From an uncultured Clostridia bacterium (lineage in GTDB: Bacteria > Bacillota > Clostridia > Christensenellales > CAG-917): 64,000 nucleotides of DNA. Made by a program: the position numbers and the translations under genes. The notes beneath the pieces are model-generated. The model was given only the letters and a program-made list of their open reading frames with translations. It was not told where the DNA came from and did not search any database. Positions 16,224-25,101 of this stretch are shown here, in pieces (within the stretch, counting starts at the first letter, position 1; the number at the start of each line of letters is the position of its first letter). The stretch is from NCBI GenBank assembly GCA_944332995.1, contig CALVKR010000003.1, forward strand, positions 62,001 through 126,000, written 5' to 3'.

Positions 16224-18650
16224 TTACTTCAACTCTATTTTATACCTTTTCTTAAATGCGAATATAAACGGTACGAAAATGTAAAATACGAGCATCGCAA
16301 GACTTGTCACGGCGACTACCCAGAACACGTAGTAGAACTCGAAGTATAAATCGAACAGCAACAGGGCGTGAATGAGGCTTGCCACATGCAGAGCGCTCAG
16401 CGCAACCGTCAACACGAAAGCCACTGCCGCCACGATAAAATGCTCGAAAAACTCGGACAGCAAAAGCGTGTTCTTTTCCATACCCATAAGCAAGAGCCTC
16501 GAGCGTTCTATCCGCCTTGACGACCTTGCTATATATACGTTTATCAGCAACGCCCCGACAGTAGCCAAAATAAACACAATGGCGAGAACGCCGATAAGGT
16601 CGAATATTTTGTCAAATGAATCGGTTTCCCAACTGAAGGTTTCCAAGGCGGTGAGCACAAACAGATTTTTTGAGCTGAACGCCTGTTGCATCTGCCTTGC
16701 GAGCGAGTCGGCGCTGTCCGAAACAGCCACAACCGAATCGTATGACGGAAGCGAGAAAGCGTCGGACAAAACCTGCCTGCTGACGACGAGATACGCTCCG
16801 CCGAAAAGCTCCTGGCGCAATATGCCCCCAACCGTAAACGTGGCGGTTTTCGACTCGTATTGCACCGTCACTTTATCGCCCACGTCGAGCGAGTATAAAA
16901 TCTGATACGCCTCGTCGATAAAGCAATAATTTGTATTTTCGGAAAGTTTTTTCTCTATCTCGGATTTTGCTGTTATATATCTGAAATCGATTATATCGAG
17001 AACGTCGTCCACACCTATCACGTTTACCGTCCTGTTTTCTTTGCCGACAGTCATTCCCGCTTCAAACCACAGCGCCTTATGCGCCGACATGACGCCGTCG
17101 AAAGAGGCTATTTCGTTGAAGTCGTCGTCAGTTTCGGACGAAACGTTGCTTACAAACACAAGCGAAGTGTATTGATCCTTAAATCCGCTGAACACGCTTT
17201 TTGAAACGCTCCACGCCATTGTCAGCAAAACGGACACGACGACGCCGAGCGTGATAAGACGGCTTGACCTCGATACGCTTTTATGCTTTGAAAGCGCCTC
17301 GCCCGCAACCGCCACGGACGGGTTTTTTGAAAAGGAACAAGCCTTGCCCAAACCCTTGACCATATAAGGCGATACAAGACAGGCGGCAAGCGCTACGAAA
17401 ACGACGTTGAGAATTCCGAATACGCCTCTTGCCGTCGCTTGAGGGAGCGTAAACGTCAATACGGAACACAAAACGCATAGAGCCGCAGAGATTGCCGCGG
17501 CTACAATTTGCAATCTGCCGGATTTTGCTGTCTGAACAAGATTCTCTTTTGCCGATTTTCTGAGTGCAATAAAATAAGGAATGAGCCCGACAAATACGGC
17601 AAATACAGCAACGGCAAAAGCCGCGCCTATCAAAAGACCTGCATTGACAAAAAATACGTTTGTCGCCCCAATCGTGACGGAAAGGAGTATATACAAAAGC
17701 AGAGGCGACAGGCACAGACCGAGAACAAATCCTCCAAGCGCCAGCACGGCGGTTTCGGCAAAAAACAAACGGAAAATCTGTTTTCTGCTTGCGCCTATCG
17801 TGGTGAGCTTTGAAATCAACGCCCTCTTTTGCTCGGTAGTCAATAAAAACAAAACGGCAATCGCTCCTGCCACAAGCAACACGACGGCAACGCCTGAGAT
17901 TATGATTGATGCGGAATACGACCTCGTTTGCTGAGCAATGAGCGTTGTATCCACGCTTTGAACAACGTTCATGTTTTCGTATTCCGGCATACTCTTTATC
18001 GTATCGATAAGTTCCGCAACGCCTGTGCCGCTCTTTGCCTTAACGTATATTTTGTTGTATACGTTTCCGAGCGAACTGCCTATAAGCGAGGATATACCTC
18101 CCCTTGCCAGCCCTATCACCTTATACGGACTGTCAAAAGCAAAATAGCCGTTGTTTTTGCATATGGCGGAAACGTAAAAATCCTTTGAGCGGTTGAAAAC
18201 GCTGACGGTTATCTTATCGCCTATTTTAAGGGATAAATTATTTGCCATATCTTCGCTTACGGCAACGTTTTCCGATTTAGATACAAGGTCGGATACCGAG
18301 CCGTAAACGACGTCGAGCAAATTGAGTGTTTGAATGTCCGAGCCGTCAAAGCCGTAAAGACTTAAATAATTGTCGCCGTATGAGCCGTAAAGCACCACGG
18401 CGCCTACTGCGTATTCAACGCCGTCAAGTCCCTTTAACGGAGCGACGGAAGTTATCGACGCAGAATCGGAACGAGGAGTTATAACGAGGTCGCTATCCCC
18501 GGTTTCCGCTTTTTCTATCGCCAAAAGGTAATTGCCGACAGTGCCTTCAAAAGCGAACACGCAAAACAAAACGGCGATTGAAATTGCAATCGCTATAATA
18601 ATGGCAACCGTTTTGAATTGTTTTAAGTTTTTTAGCGCTAATTTAAACAC
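16224..18650 (-). CDS. FtsX-like ABC transporter permease
   Basis: 808 aa from GTG 18650. An N-terminal basic stretch and membrane helix (KLALKNLKQFKTVAIIIAIAISIAV) precede a large extracytoplasmic MacB-PCD-like domain (about 40-240). Three more helices form the first FtsX domain (about 250-370), then two helices, a second outside domain and a final FtsX set (about 690-800). This is the duplicated, eight- to ten-helix layout of exporter or mechanotransducing permeases. The open frame reaches an ATG at 18704, but no ribosome site precedes it. GTG 18650 has AAAAGG upstream and begins VFKLALKNLK, the usual family start. It pairs with the ATPase gene 137 bases upstream. Confidence 0.88.
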   Translation of the reverse strand: MFKLALKNLKQFKTVAIIIAIAISIAVLFCVFAFEGTVGNYLLAIEKAETGDSDLVITPRSDSASITSVAPLKGLDGVEYAVGAVVLYGSYGDNYLSLYGFDGSDIQTLNLLDVVYGSVSDLVSKSENVAVSEDMANNLSLKIGDKITVSVFNRSKDFYVSAICKNNGYFAFDSPYKVIGLARGGISSLIGSSLGNVYNKIYVKAKSGTGVAELIDTIKSMPEYENMNVVQSVDTTLIAQQTRSYSASIIISGVAVVLLVAGAIAVLFLLTTEQKRALISKLTTIGASRKQIFRLFFAETAVLALGGFVLGLCLSPLLLYILLSVTIGATNVFFVNAGLLIGAAFAVAVFAVFVGLIPYFIALRKSAKENLVQTAKSGRLQIVAAAISAALCVLCSVLTFTLPQATARGVFGILNVVFVALAACLVSPYMVKGLGKACSFSKNPSVAVAGEALSKHKSVSRSSRLITLGVVVSVLLTMAWSVSKSVFSGFKDQYTSLVFVSNVSSETDDDFNEIASFDGVMSAHKALWFEAGMTVGKENRTVNVIGVDDVLDIIDFRYITAKSEIEKKLSENTNYCFIDEAYQILYSLDVGDKVTVQYESKTATFTVGGILRQELFGGAYLVVSRQVLSDAFSLPSYDSVVAVSDSADSLARQMQQAFSSKNLFVLTALETFSWETDSFDKIFDLIGVLAIVFILATVGALLINVYIARSSRRIERSRLLLMGMEKNTLLLSEFFEHFIVAAVAFVLTVALSALHVASLIHALLLFDLYFEFYYVFWVVAVTSLAMLVFYIFVPFIFAFKKRYKIELK

Positions 18651-18787
18651 TTTACCTTTTGCACCTGTTTCCGACTTGAAATACGGCAACACTCCATAAA
18701 ACAAGTTTAGTTTTTATAATGCCTTTTGCTTGCTCCGTTTAAAGTTTCAAATGTCTTATTCGTTTAAGACAATATATTTATCTTTTC

Positions 18788-19471
18788 TCAGTCCGCTTTA
18801 TCGCAGACGGCTCCGTCGGAAATATAAACCTGCCTTGTCGCATAATCGGCGTGAGCCTTGGAGTGCGTAACCATGACAAGCGCCACTTTTCTGTTTTCGT
18901 TTATATCCTTCAGTAAATCCATGACCTGTTGTCCCATTTTGGCGTCAAGACTTCCGGTCGGCTCGTCCAAAAATATGATTTTTGGGTCAGTTATCAGCGC
19001 CCTTGCCAGAGCGACTCTCTGTTGTTCTCCGCCCGACAGCTGTTTGGGAAGGCGTTTGACGCAGTGGGATATCAAAAGATAGCCTACAAGCTCGTCAAAC
19101 TTTTCTTTATATTCCGCTACGTTTTTTTTGTCCAATCTTAAAGGAAGATAGATATTTTCTTCCGCAGTAAGATTTTCTATCAGATTGTCAAACTGATACA
19201 CAAACGAAAAACCGTTTCTTCTGAGCGCCGACATCTCCGCATCGGAAACAGAGGAAAGTCTTTTACCTAAAAGTTCCACCTCCCCCTCGTCGGCTTTTTC
19301 GATTCCCGACAGCAAATACAAAAGAGTGGATTTACCGCTTCCCGATTCACCGAGAATGGCAACGAACTCGCCCTCCTCTACTTCAAGGTCTATACCTCTT
19401 ATGACAGGGGTTTCCACTCCTGAGTAATAGGTCTTTTTTAAATTTGTGGCTTTTACGATTTTACTCATCAT
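18788..19471 (-). CDS. ABC transporter ATP-binding protein (MacB/LolD type)
   Basis: 227 aa. Walker A GESGSGKST, Q-loop FVYQFDNLIENLTAEENI, signature LSGGEQQRVALARAL, Walker B IIFLDEPTGSLD, switch region VMVTHSKAHADYA. The YQ..NL..NLT..ENI and DEPTGSLD wording is diagnostic for the MacB/LolD/FtsE-like group that works with FtsX permeases, here the gene just downstream. Two consecutive ATG codons are possible starts; the AGGCGG site fits either. Likely roles are export of a peptide or lipid, or resistance to an envelope-active compound. Confidence 0.92.
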   Translation of the reverse strand: MMSKIVKATNLKKTYYSGVETPVIRGIDLEVEEGEFVAILGESGSGKSTLLYLLSGIEKADEGEVELLGKRLSSVSDAEMSALRRNGFSFVYQFDNLIENLTAEENIYLPLRLDKKNVAEYKEKFDELVGYLLISHCVKRLPKQLSGGEQQRVALARALITDPKIIFLDEPTGSLDAKMGQQVMDLLKDINENRKVALVMVTHSKAHADYATRQVYISDGAVCDKAD

Positions 19472-19685
19472 ATACCGCCTTTTGTGATTTTCTTTTACGA
19501 TTTTATTTAAATAATGTTTTTACTTCTTTTGTCCACTCATATCGGTATGCCGTCGCTTTTCCCGTCGGTGAGCCCCCGGCCCCTATAAATTTTACACCTT
19601 TTAACGCTTATACTTTGTTGTGCGAGCATCTTTGAAAAAGTTATTTTGCGTCACTTAATTTTATTATCTTAAATTTAAACGAAAC

Positions 19686-20297
19686 TTAAACAAAACCTTG
19701 AAATCGGCAGCCGCAATAACTCTGTCTGTAAAGTCCGTATCTGACGGAAAGCTCCACCGATTTTTTAAAGCCGTCCTTCTTTTTGAAATCGGTCGGCAAA
19801 AATTCGGCGCACTCGATATTTTGCTTTTTAAACTCGTTTTCTATTTGCCTGCCCGCCGCATTTATGAAATCGGCGTCTTTGTGCGGACTTACCGTAAGCG
19901 TCGTGGCAAAATAGTCGTATCCGCCCGACACGGTTGCCGTTTGATAAAGCCTCATATAAAGGCATTTTTTACAACGCTCGGAATTTTCGGGCAAATTTTC
20001 AAGCCCTTTGACGCAAGAGAGAAATTCTTCCTGTCCGCTGTCTGCGACGATTCGTTTTACCGTCGGATAGTGGGTCAGCAATTTGTCGAAAGTTTCAAGC
20101 CTTAACTTATATTCTTCTTTCGGCATAATGTTTGGGTTGAAAAAATAAGCGGTAATATCAAAATACGGCGCAAGATAATCTATGCAATAACTAGCGCACG
20201 GTCCGCAACAGCAATGCAACAAAAGCGAGGGTCTTTTGCCGTTCAATCCCCCGATAAGCCTATCCAAATTTTTCTGAGCGTCGAATTTTTGTTCCAT
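19686..20297 (-). CDS. queH: epoxyqueuosine reductase QueH
   Basis: 203 aa. It reduces epoxyqueuosine to queuosine in the last step of tRNA wobble-base modification. LLHCCCGPCASYC (25-37), SERCKKCLYMRL (C109, C112) and the C-terminal SYCGC are the conserved cysteines that hold the iron-sulfur cluster and mononuclear iron in QueH (former DUF208). TTLTVSPHKD is also typical. It starts 14 bases after the stop of the PLC-like gene, so the two are co-transcribed. No other queuosine gene is in the window. Confidence 0.95.
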   Translation of the reverse strand: MEQKFDAQKNLDRLIGGLNGKRPSLLLHCCCGPCASYCIDYLAPYFDITAYFFNPNIMPKEEYKLRLETFDKLLTHYPTVKRIVADSGQEEFLSCVKGLENLPENSERCKKCLYMRLYQTATVSGGYDYFATTLTVSPHKDADFINAAGRQIENEFKKQNIECAEFLPTDFKKKDGFKKSVELSVRYGLYRQSYCGCRFQGFV

Positions 20298-20310
20298 GTT
20301 CTGCCCTTTC

Positions 20311-21423
20311 TCAGCCGTTTGCGCAAAGAGCGGTATTGTATTTTATCATCAGATTGTTTACTCTCGTATTGAAATTCCCTTTTGTCGAAGTGGAAAAATC
20401 TACCATAAACACAGGCATGACCGACAGCCACTCGCTGAAGTTTTCGTTTTCGATAAGTTTGACGTTGTAATCCTCCGCTATCTTTAGAAGCGACCATTTA
20501 AACAATGCGCTGAAAATTGAGGACGCCGCAAACGATTGCTGAGCTTGATTTATCCTCAGACAGTCGTCATATCTGTCGGTAGAATTTAAGTATGCCGCTT
20601 CCTCGTTTATCTGCCTTATAATACTGCTTTCGTTTGTGGTGTTGTGCCAAAGCGACCTGACGTTCGTTTCTCTCGAATAAAAGTTTTCAAGATAAGGCGA
20701 AGTTACTTCGTCAAAAGGTTTATCCTCGGAAAAATAAAAGAGGACAAGTCCGCTCTTTCCGTCTTGGCAAACGTCGTTATATCTAAGCTCACCAAACGGT
20801 TTGACGTCGGCGTCATAGTATACATAGTCGTAAATACTCTTTCCGTCCAGCGTGACGGTATCGAGATAAGCCATAAACGCTTCTATCGATTTTTCCCCGA
20901 AAAATATATGCTGAAAATCTAAAATGACAAATTCGCCGGGGTTGTCGGCTAAAAACTCGAGCAGTTGCATAATATAGCCGCTGAGCTTGCCCGACAAAAA
21001 GAAATGCTTTGTCCACCATTCCCCCTGATAATAGGAAGCCCTTATATCCACGTATCTGACGCCGCATTTTAACTGCACGGCAAGGTTTGCGTCCTGAGCT
21101 ACGGAATATCTGTATTGCATACCTGCCACAAGCGGAGCTATTTTAGCCAGCGCCCCCTGTTCGGCAGGGTCTATTTCAGACGATGGCTCTATTGCGTCGG
21201 ACAGAGCGTCATGACTGCCTAAAACGGCAATCTCGTTTATCTTCGGATTTGCCGCAGATATGTTTTCAACGGAAGAAATGACTCGTGAAAAATTGCCGTC
21301 CGTGGCTCCGCTTTCGTGAAAAGTATACGGCGCCTGAAATATAAACGTAAAGCACGCAATCAAAACGGCAAGCACCACCAGCGTTATGACAAGAGGTTTT
21401 ACCCATTTTCTCAGTTGCAACAT
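20311..21423 (-). CDS. membrane-anchored PI-PLC X-domain-like phosphodiesterase
   Basis: 370 aa. A single N-terminal membrane helix (about 10-30) without a lipobox anchors an outside TIM-barrel domain. LGSHDALSD (first catalytic His), LKCGVRYVDIR (metal or substrate acid) and the block around TKHFFLSGKLSGYIMQLL and NPGEFVILDFQH follow the PI-PLC X-domain order seen in bacterial phosphatidylinositol phospholipases and related enzymes. The second catalytic His is probably in the TKHFF segment. GGAG precedes ATG 21423. Substrate (phosphatidylinositol, GPI or another phosphodiester) is unknown. Bacterial homologs are often secreted and act on host lipids, but some act on their own envelope. Confidence 0.82.
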   Translation of the reverse strand: MLQLRKWVKPLVITLVVLAVLIACFTFIFQAPYTFHESGATDGNFSRVISSVENISAANPKINEIAVLGSHDALSDAIEPSSEIDPAEQGALAKIAPLVAGMQYRYSVAQDANLAVQLKCGVRYVDIRASYYQGEWWTKHFFLSGKLSGYIMQLLEFLADNPGEFVILDFQHIFFGEKSIEAFMAYLDTVTLDGKSIYDYVYYDADVKPFGELRYNDVCQDGKSGLVLFYFSEDKPFDEVTSPYLENFYSRETNVRSLWHNTTNESSIIRQINEEAAYLNSTDRYDDCLRINQAQQSFAASSIFSALFKWSLLKIAEDYNVKLIENENFSEWLSVMPVFMVDFSTSTKGNFNTRVNNLMIKYNTALCANG

Positions 21424-21443
21424 AATTCCACTCCTTTCAATTG

Positions 21444-21472
21444 ATTATATAGTAAAATGCAAAAAAAGTAAA
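21444..21472 (-). promoter_or_regulatory. promoter of the PLC-like/queH unit
   Basis: TTTACT (21472-21467), 17-base spacer, TATAAT (21449-21444), giving a leader of only about 13-15 bases before ATG 21423. Confidence 0.75.
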
Positions 21473-21660
21473 TAGCAACACTCATTATAAATTTTTTAAC
21501 CGGGACGCTCTTAAAAATGCAAAGCCTTCAGACAAGATTTTATTTTGCTTTTATGCAAAACGGCTCATATATATTTAACTTCGATTCATATGATAAATTG
21601 CGCCTGATATGAAAACCGGCTAAAGATATGAATTGCTTTAAGCACATAAAATGAGTTGGA

Positions 21661-21932
21661 TATAAATTGCTCCACACTCACAAAGTGCGTTGAATATAAA
21701 TTGCTCCACTCTCATAAAGTGCGTAGGATATATATTGCTCCACACTCACAAAGTGCGTTGAATATAAATTGCTCCACACTCACAAAGTGCGTTGGATATA
21801 AATTGCTCCACTCTCATAAAGTGCGTAGGATATATATTGCTCCACACTCACACAGTGCGTTGGATATAAATTGCTCCACTCTCATAAAGTGCGTTGGATA
21901 TAAATTGCTCCACACTCATACACTACTACGGA
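21661..21932. repeat. 34-bp tandem array, 8 contiguous copies, 102-bp higher-order period
   Basis: Each unit starts TATAAATTGCTCCAC or TATATATTGCTCCAC and ends with AAAGTGCGTTGGA or a variant. Copies start at 21661, 21695, 21729, 21763, 21797, 21831, 21865 and 21899. Copies 1-3 differ from copies 4-6 at three positions only, so a three-unit block was duplicated. There are no spacers between copies. Each unit carries a short CACT...AGTG inverted pair. Confidence 0.95.
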
Positions 21933-21950
21933 TACAATAAATTTGCATAC

Positions 21951-21981
21951 AAAAAAGGCAAACGTATGACGTTTGCCTTTT
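21951..21981. terminator. bidirectional terminator between the calcium ATPase and PLC-like genes
   Basis: A perfect 12-bp stem AAAAGGCAAACG/CGTTTGCCTTTT with loop TATGA and T-tracts on both strands. On the minus strand it would end the long rpiB-V-ATPase-Ca2+-ATPase transcript about 210 bases after the last stop. Confidence 0.85.
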
Positions 21982-22191
21982 CCATTTCAGCTTCTGTTAT
22001 CTTTCATTTACTAAAACTGTTACTTTTTATTTAACAGTTACTTTTTATTTTACTGAAAACAGTCGTTTTTAAACCTTTAATTTTAAATAACTCCTAAAAC
22101 AGTCGCTTTAAAATTTAGCAATAAAGCATTATATATTTAATTTCCACCCTATATCGGTTTAAATTTTCGCTGTCCGAAAGTTTATGATTGT

Positions 22192-25092
22192 CTATGCCGA
22201 CTTTTTTGCCTTTCTTTTAGATTGCTTTTCGTCTAAGCCGAGTCCGTTTGCATAGGTTTCAATCATTTTGTTATCAAATTCCTCGTCGAGTTCGAGCAAA
22301 ATTTCCTCGTCGGAAAGAGTCTTTTGATTTTTGTTTTTGTTTTCTTCAACCTTTCTTTCGATAAGTTTCTGAAGTTCAACGATAGGAACGATACCGAAAG
22401 CGCAAGCCAAACTTATCAGCCAATCTTCCCAGCTTATCGCAACCGTTCCGAAAATATCTGCGCCTGTAAGGGGATCGATATACACAACCAATACCATGAG
22501 CGCCGTTCCGACTAAGAAGGAGATGTTCATCATCTTGTTTTTAAACAGATTTTTATTGAATATCGAGTGCGTTTGCGAGCGCATATTGTAAGCGTGAAAG
22601 AGCTGAATGAATGCAAGCGCAATAAACGCCATCGTCATACCTTGAGCGTGATTTGTTCCTATCTCCGGCATAACGTATGTTCCGATACAGAAAGCCAACA
22701 TGACGAGCGCCGTTTGCATAAATCCTTGAATGAGTATATCCCTGCCCGTCTTACCTGCAAACATACTCTGCCCCGTCTTTCGTGGCGGATAATTCATTAT
22801 ATCCTTTTCGGCAGGCTCCATGCCCAGAGCGAGTGCCAGGAGCGAATCGGTGACGAGATTTACCCACAAAATCATGACGGGAGTTAAAAATTCGAGGTCA
22901 GGCGTCGCAATCGTCATAAACACGGTGGCGATAAAAAGACATAAAACTTCCGCTATGTTTGCCGAAAGCAGGAACTGAACGGCTTTAGTTATATTGCTAT
23001 AAACCTTTCTTCCCTCTTCGACGGCGGCTATTATCGTTGCGAAATTATCGTCGGATAAGACCATATCGGCGGCGCCTTTTGAAACGTCCGTTCCCGTGAT
23101 GCCCATTCCTATACCGATATCGGCGGTTTTTATGGAGGGAGCGTCGTTTACGCCGTCACCCGTCATGGCGCATATCTTTTTAAAGGACTTATATGCCTTG
23201 ACTATTCTGACTTTGTTTTCGGGAGAAACTCTGCCGAAAACACGGTATTTGTGCAAATTTTTGTGGAATTCCTCGTCTGACAATTTGTCAAGTTCTGCGC
23301 CGGTTATGACCCAATCGCCCTTCTTTAAAATGCCTATCTGTTCGGCAATGGCGCTTGCGGTGTCAATATGGTCGCCCGTTATCATAATGGGACGCATACC
23401 TGCTCGTTTGCAAATTTTTACCGCCTCTTTGACTTCAGGTCTCGGAGGATCTATCATACCCACAAGGCCGACGAAAACGAGATCGTTTTCCAAGCTCTCG
23501 ATTTCAAGCGCAGATTTTTTGATTGCCACAGCCAAAACCCTGAGCGCCTTGTGTGCCATGGAGCTGTTTGCTTCTTTTATATCCGCAACGTCTTTCGAGG
23601 TGATTTTCCGCACCTGTTTGCCGTCGAGAATTTGCGTACATTTCTGAATTAAAATATCGGGTGCGCCCTTTATAAAAGCTATATCGCCGTCGGACGAGGT
23701 ATGAACGGTTGACATAAGTTTGCGCTTGCTGTCAAAAGGTATCTCGCCCGTGCGCACGTAGTCCTCTTTCAATTTGTTAAAATCATAACCGCACTTTACC
23801 GCATAAGCGACGAGGGCGGTTTCCGTAGGATCGCCGAGATATTTGCCGTCCGACAATACAGTGTCGTTGCAAAGGCTCATTCCCTTTATGAGGAGGTCTA
23901 CCGAGCCGTCCTCTTTTTTATCCTCGGTGTCGACGTCGAACGCTTTGGCGGAAAGTGTATAAAGCCCCTTGACCGTCATTTGATTTAAAGTGAGCGTGCC
24001 CGTTTTATCGCTGCATATAACCTCGCAGCAACCGAGAGTTTCAACCGCAGGCAGATTTCTGATTATCGCCTTTCTTTCGCTCATTCGCTGAACGCCGATG
24101 GCAAGCACTATCGTAACTACGGCGGGCAATCCTTCGGGAATTGCCGCAACCGCTATCGCAACGGCGGTCATAAACGAATCTATGACAGAGCCTGCAACGT
24201 TTTGATCGTTTACCAGGCTTCTTGCAAGGCTCGCTACGAATATGACGGCGGCGATTGCAAGCACGATAATGGATAGCACTTTGGCAGTTTTGGCAAGCTG
24301 AGCCTGAAGCGGAGTCTGTTCTTCTTTGTGCTCGGAAAGCATCTTGGCAATCTTGCCCACTTCCGTCTTCATGCCCGTGGCGACAACGACGCCCTTTCCT
24401 CTGCCGTATGAAACGACGCCCGAGCTGTAAACCATATTTTTTCTGTCACCGAGTGCGGCGTCGGTGTCGCAAACGGCTTCGGCGTCCTTTTCGCTGGGCA
24501 CCGATTCTCCGGTTAGAGCGGCTTCCTCTACCTTGAGCGACATTGCCTCGACAAGTCTTAAATCGGCGGGAACAATATCTCCTGCCTCGAGCACGACCAT
24601 ATCTCCGACAACGAGTTCTTCGCTTTTTACTTTAACGACTTCGCCGTCACGCAAAACCTTGCAAAACGGTTTGTTCATATTCTTTAGCGCTTCGAGGGCG
24701 GCTTCCGCCTTTGCCTCCTGCGCTACGCCGATTATGGCGTTTAAAATGACAATAAATAAAATCACACCGGCGTCGATAAGGTCGGTGTAATTTGCCTCGC
24801 CGTTGTTGACGCTCGCCTCTATAAACGGCATTATTGCGGAAATGACGGCGGCAACGAGCAAAACGATAATCATGATATCTTTAAACTGCTCGAAAAATTT
24901 GACGATAAGGCTTTTCTTTTTGCCCTGTTCGAGTTCGTTTTTACCGTTTTCGGAAAGCCTTTTGGCTGCCTCGTCTTTAGTTAAACCGTCGCAAGAAGTT
25001 TCCACCTCGCCCATGACAGCGGCGGCGTCTTCGGCATAATATTTCTTTTCCGGTTCGGCGTTGACTTCAACGGGAAGATTTTTCTTTTTCAT
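22192..25092 (-). CDS. P-type Ca2+-transporting ATPase (type II)
   Basis: 966 aa. Complete type II P-ATPase: N-terminal cation-ATPase domain, TGES (194-197), M4 motif PEGLP (319-323), phosphorylation site DKTGTLT (362-368), nucleotide domain with KGAPD, hinge TGDGVNDAPS, and M6 WVNLVTDSLLALALGMEP with the Asn and Asp that bind Ca2+ in SERCA/PMCA. A basic tail of about 50 residues follows the last helix. Expected to export Ca2+ from the cytoplasm. AAGGAGG precedes ATG 25092, which lies 9 bases after the V-ATPase subunit D gene, so it belongs to the V-ATPase transcription unit. Confidence 0.95.
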   Translation of the reverse strand: MKKKNLPVEVNAEPEKKYYAEDAAAVMGEVETSCDGLTKDEAAKRLSENGKNELEQGKKKSLIVKFFEQFKDIMIIVLLVAAVISAIMPFIEASVNNGEANYTDLIDAGVILFIVILNAIIGVAQEAKAEAALEALKNMNKPFCKVLRDGEVVKVKSEELVVGDMVVLEAGDIVPADLRLVEAMSLKVEEAALTGESVPSEKDAEAVCDTDAALGDRKNMVYSSGVVSYGRGKGVVVATGMKTEVGKIAKMLSEHKEEQTPLQAQLAKTAKVLSIIVLAIAAVIFVASLARSLVNDQNVAGSVIDSFMTAVAIAVAAIPEGLPAVVTIVLAIGVQRMSERKAIIRNLPAVETLGCCEVICSDKTGTLTLNQMTVKGLYTLSAKAFDVDTEDKKEDGSVDLLIKGMSLCNDTVLSDGKYLGDPTETALVAYAVKCGYDFNKLKEDYVRTGEIPFDSKRKLMSTVHTSSDGDIAFIKGAPDILIQKCTQILDGKQVRKITSKDVADIKEANSSMAHKALRVLAVAIKKSALEIESLENDLVFVGLVGMIDPPRPEVKEAVKICKRAGMRPIMITGDHIDTASAIAEQIGILKKGDWVITGAELDKLSDEEFHKNLHKYRVFGRVSPENKVRIVKAYKSFKKICAMTGDGVNDAPSIKTADIGIGMGITGTDVSKGAADMVLSDDNFATIIAAVEEGRKVYSNITKAVQFLLSANIAEVLCLFIATVFMTIATPDLEFLTPVMILWVNLVTDSLLALALGMEPAEKDIMNYPPRKTGQSMFAGKTGRDILIQGFMQTALVMLAFCIGTYVMPEIGTNHAQGMTMAFIALAFIQLFHAYNMRSQTHSIFNKNLFKNKMMNISFLVGTALMVLVVYIDPLTGADIFGTVAISWEDWLISLACAFGIVPIVELQKLIERKVEENKNKNQKTLSDEEILLELDEEFDNKMIETYANGLGLDEKQSKRKAKKSA

Positions 25093-25101
25093 AATTCCTC
25101 C

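Larger units (their letters stand above)
21424..22191. other. 768-base gap: promoter, 34-bp array and terminator
   Basis: Contains the PLC promoter, about 150 bases of AT-rich DNA with one or two decayed copies of the repeat (21601-21660), the 34-bp array, a bidirectional terminator and a short AT-rich run (about 22010-22130) with twofold repeats of ACAGTTACTTTTTATTT. The open frame across the array is a by-product of the repeat and I do not call it a gene. Confidence 0.7.

Noticed and set aside
21656..21940. Open frame of about 94 codons across the 34-bp array, and the idea of a CRISPR array
   Set aside because: The frame exists only because the repeat lacks stops in that phase, and there is no ribosome site. 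Contiguous units without spacers exclude CRISPR.
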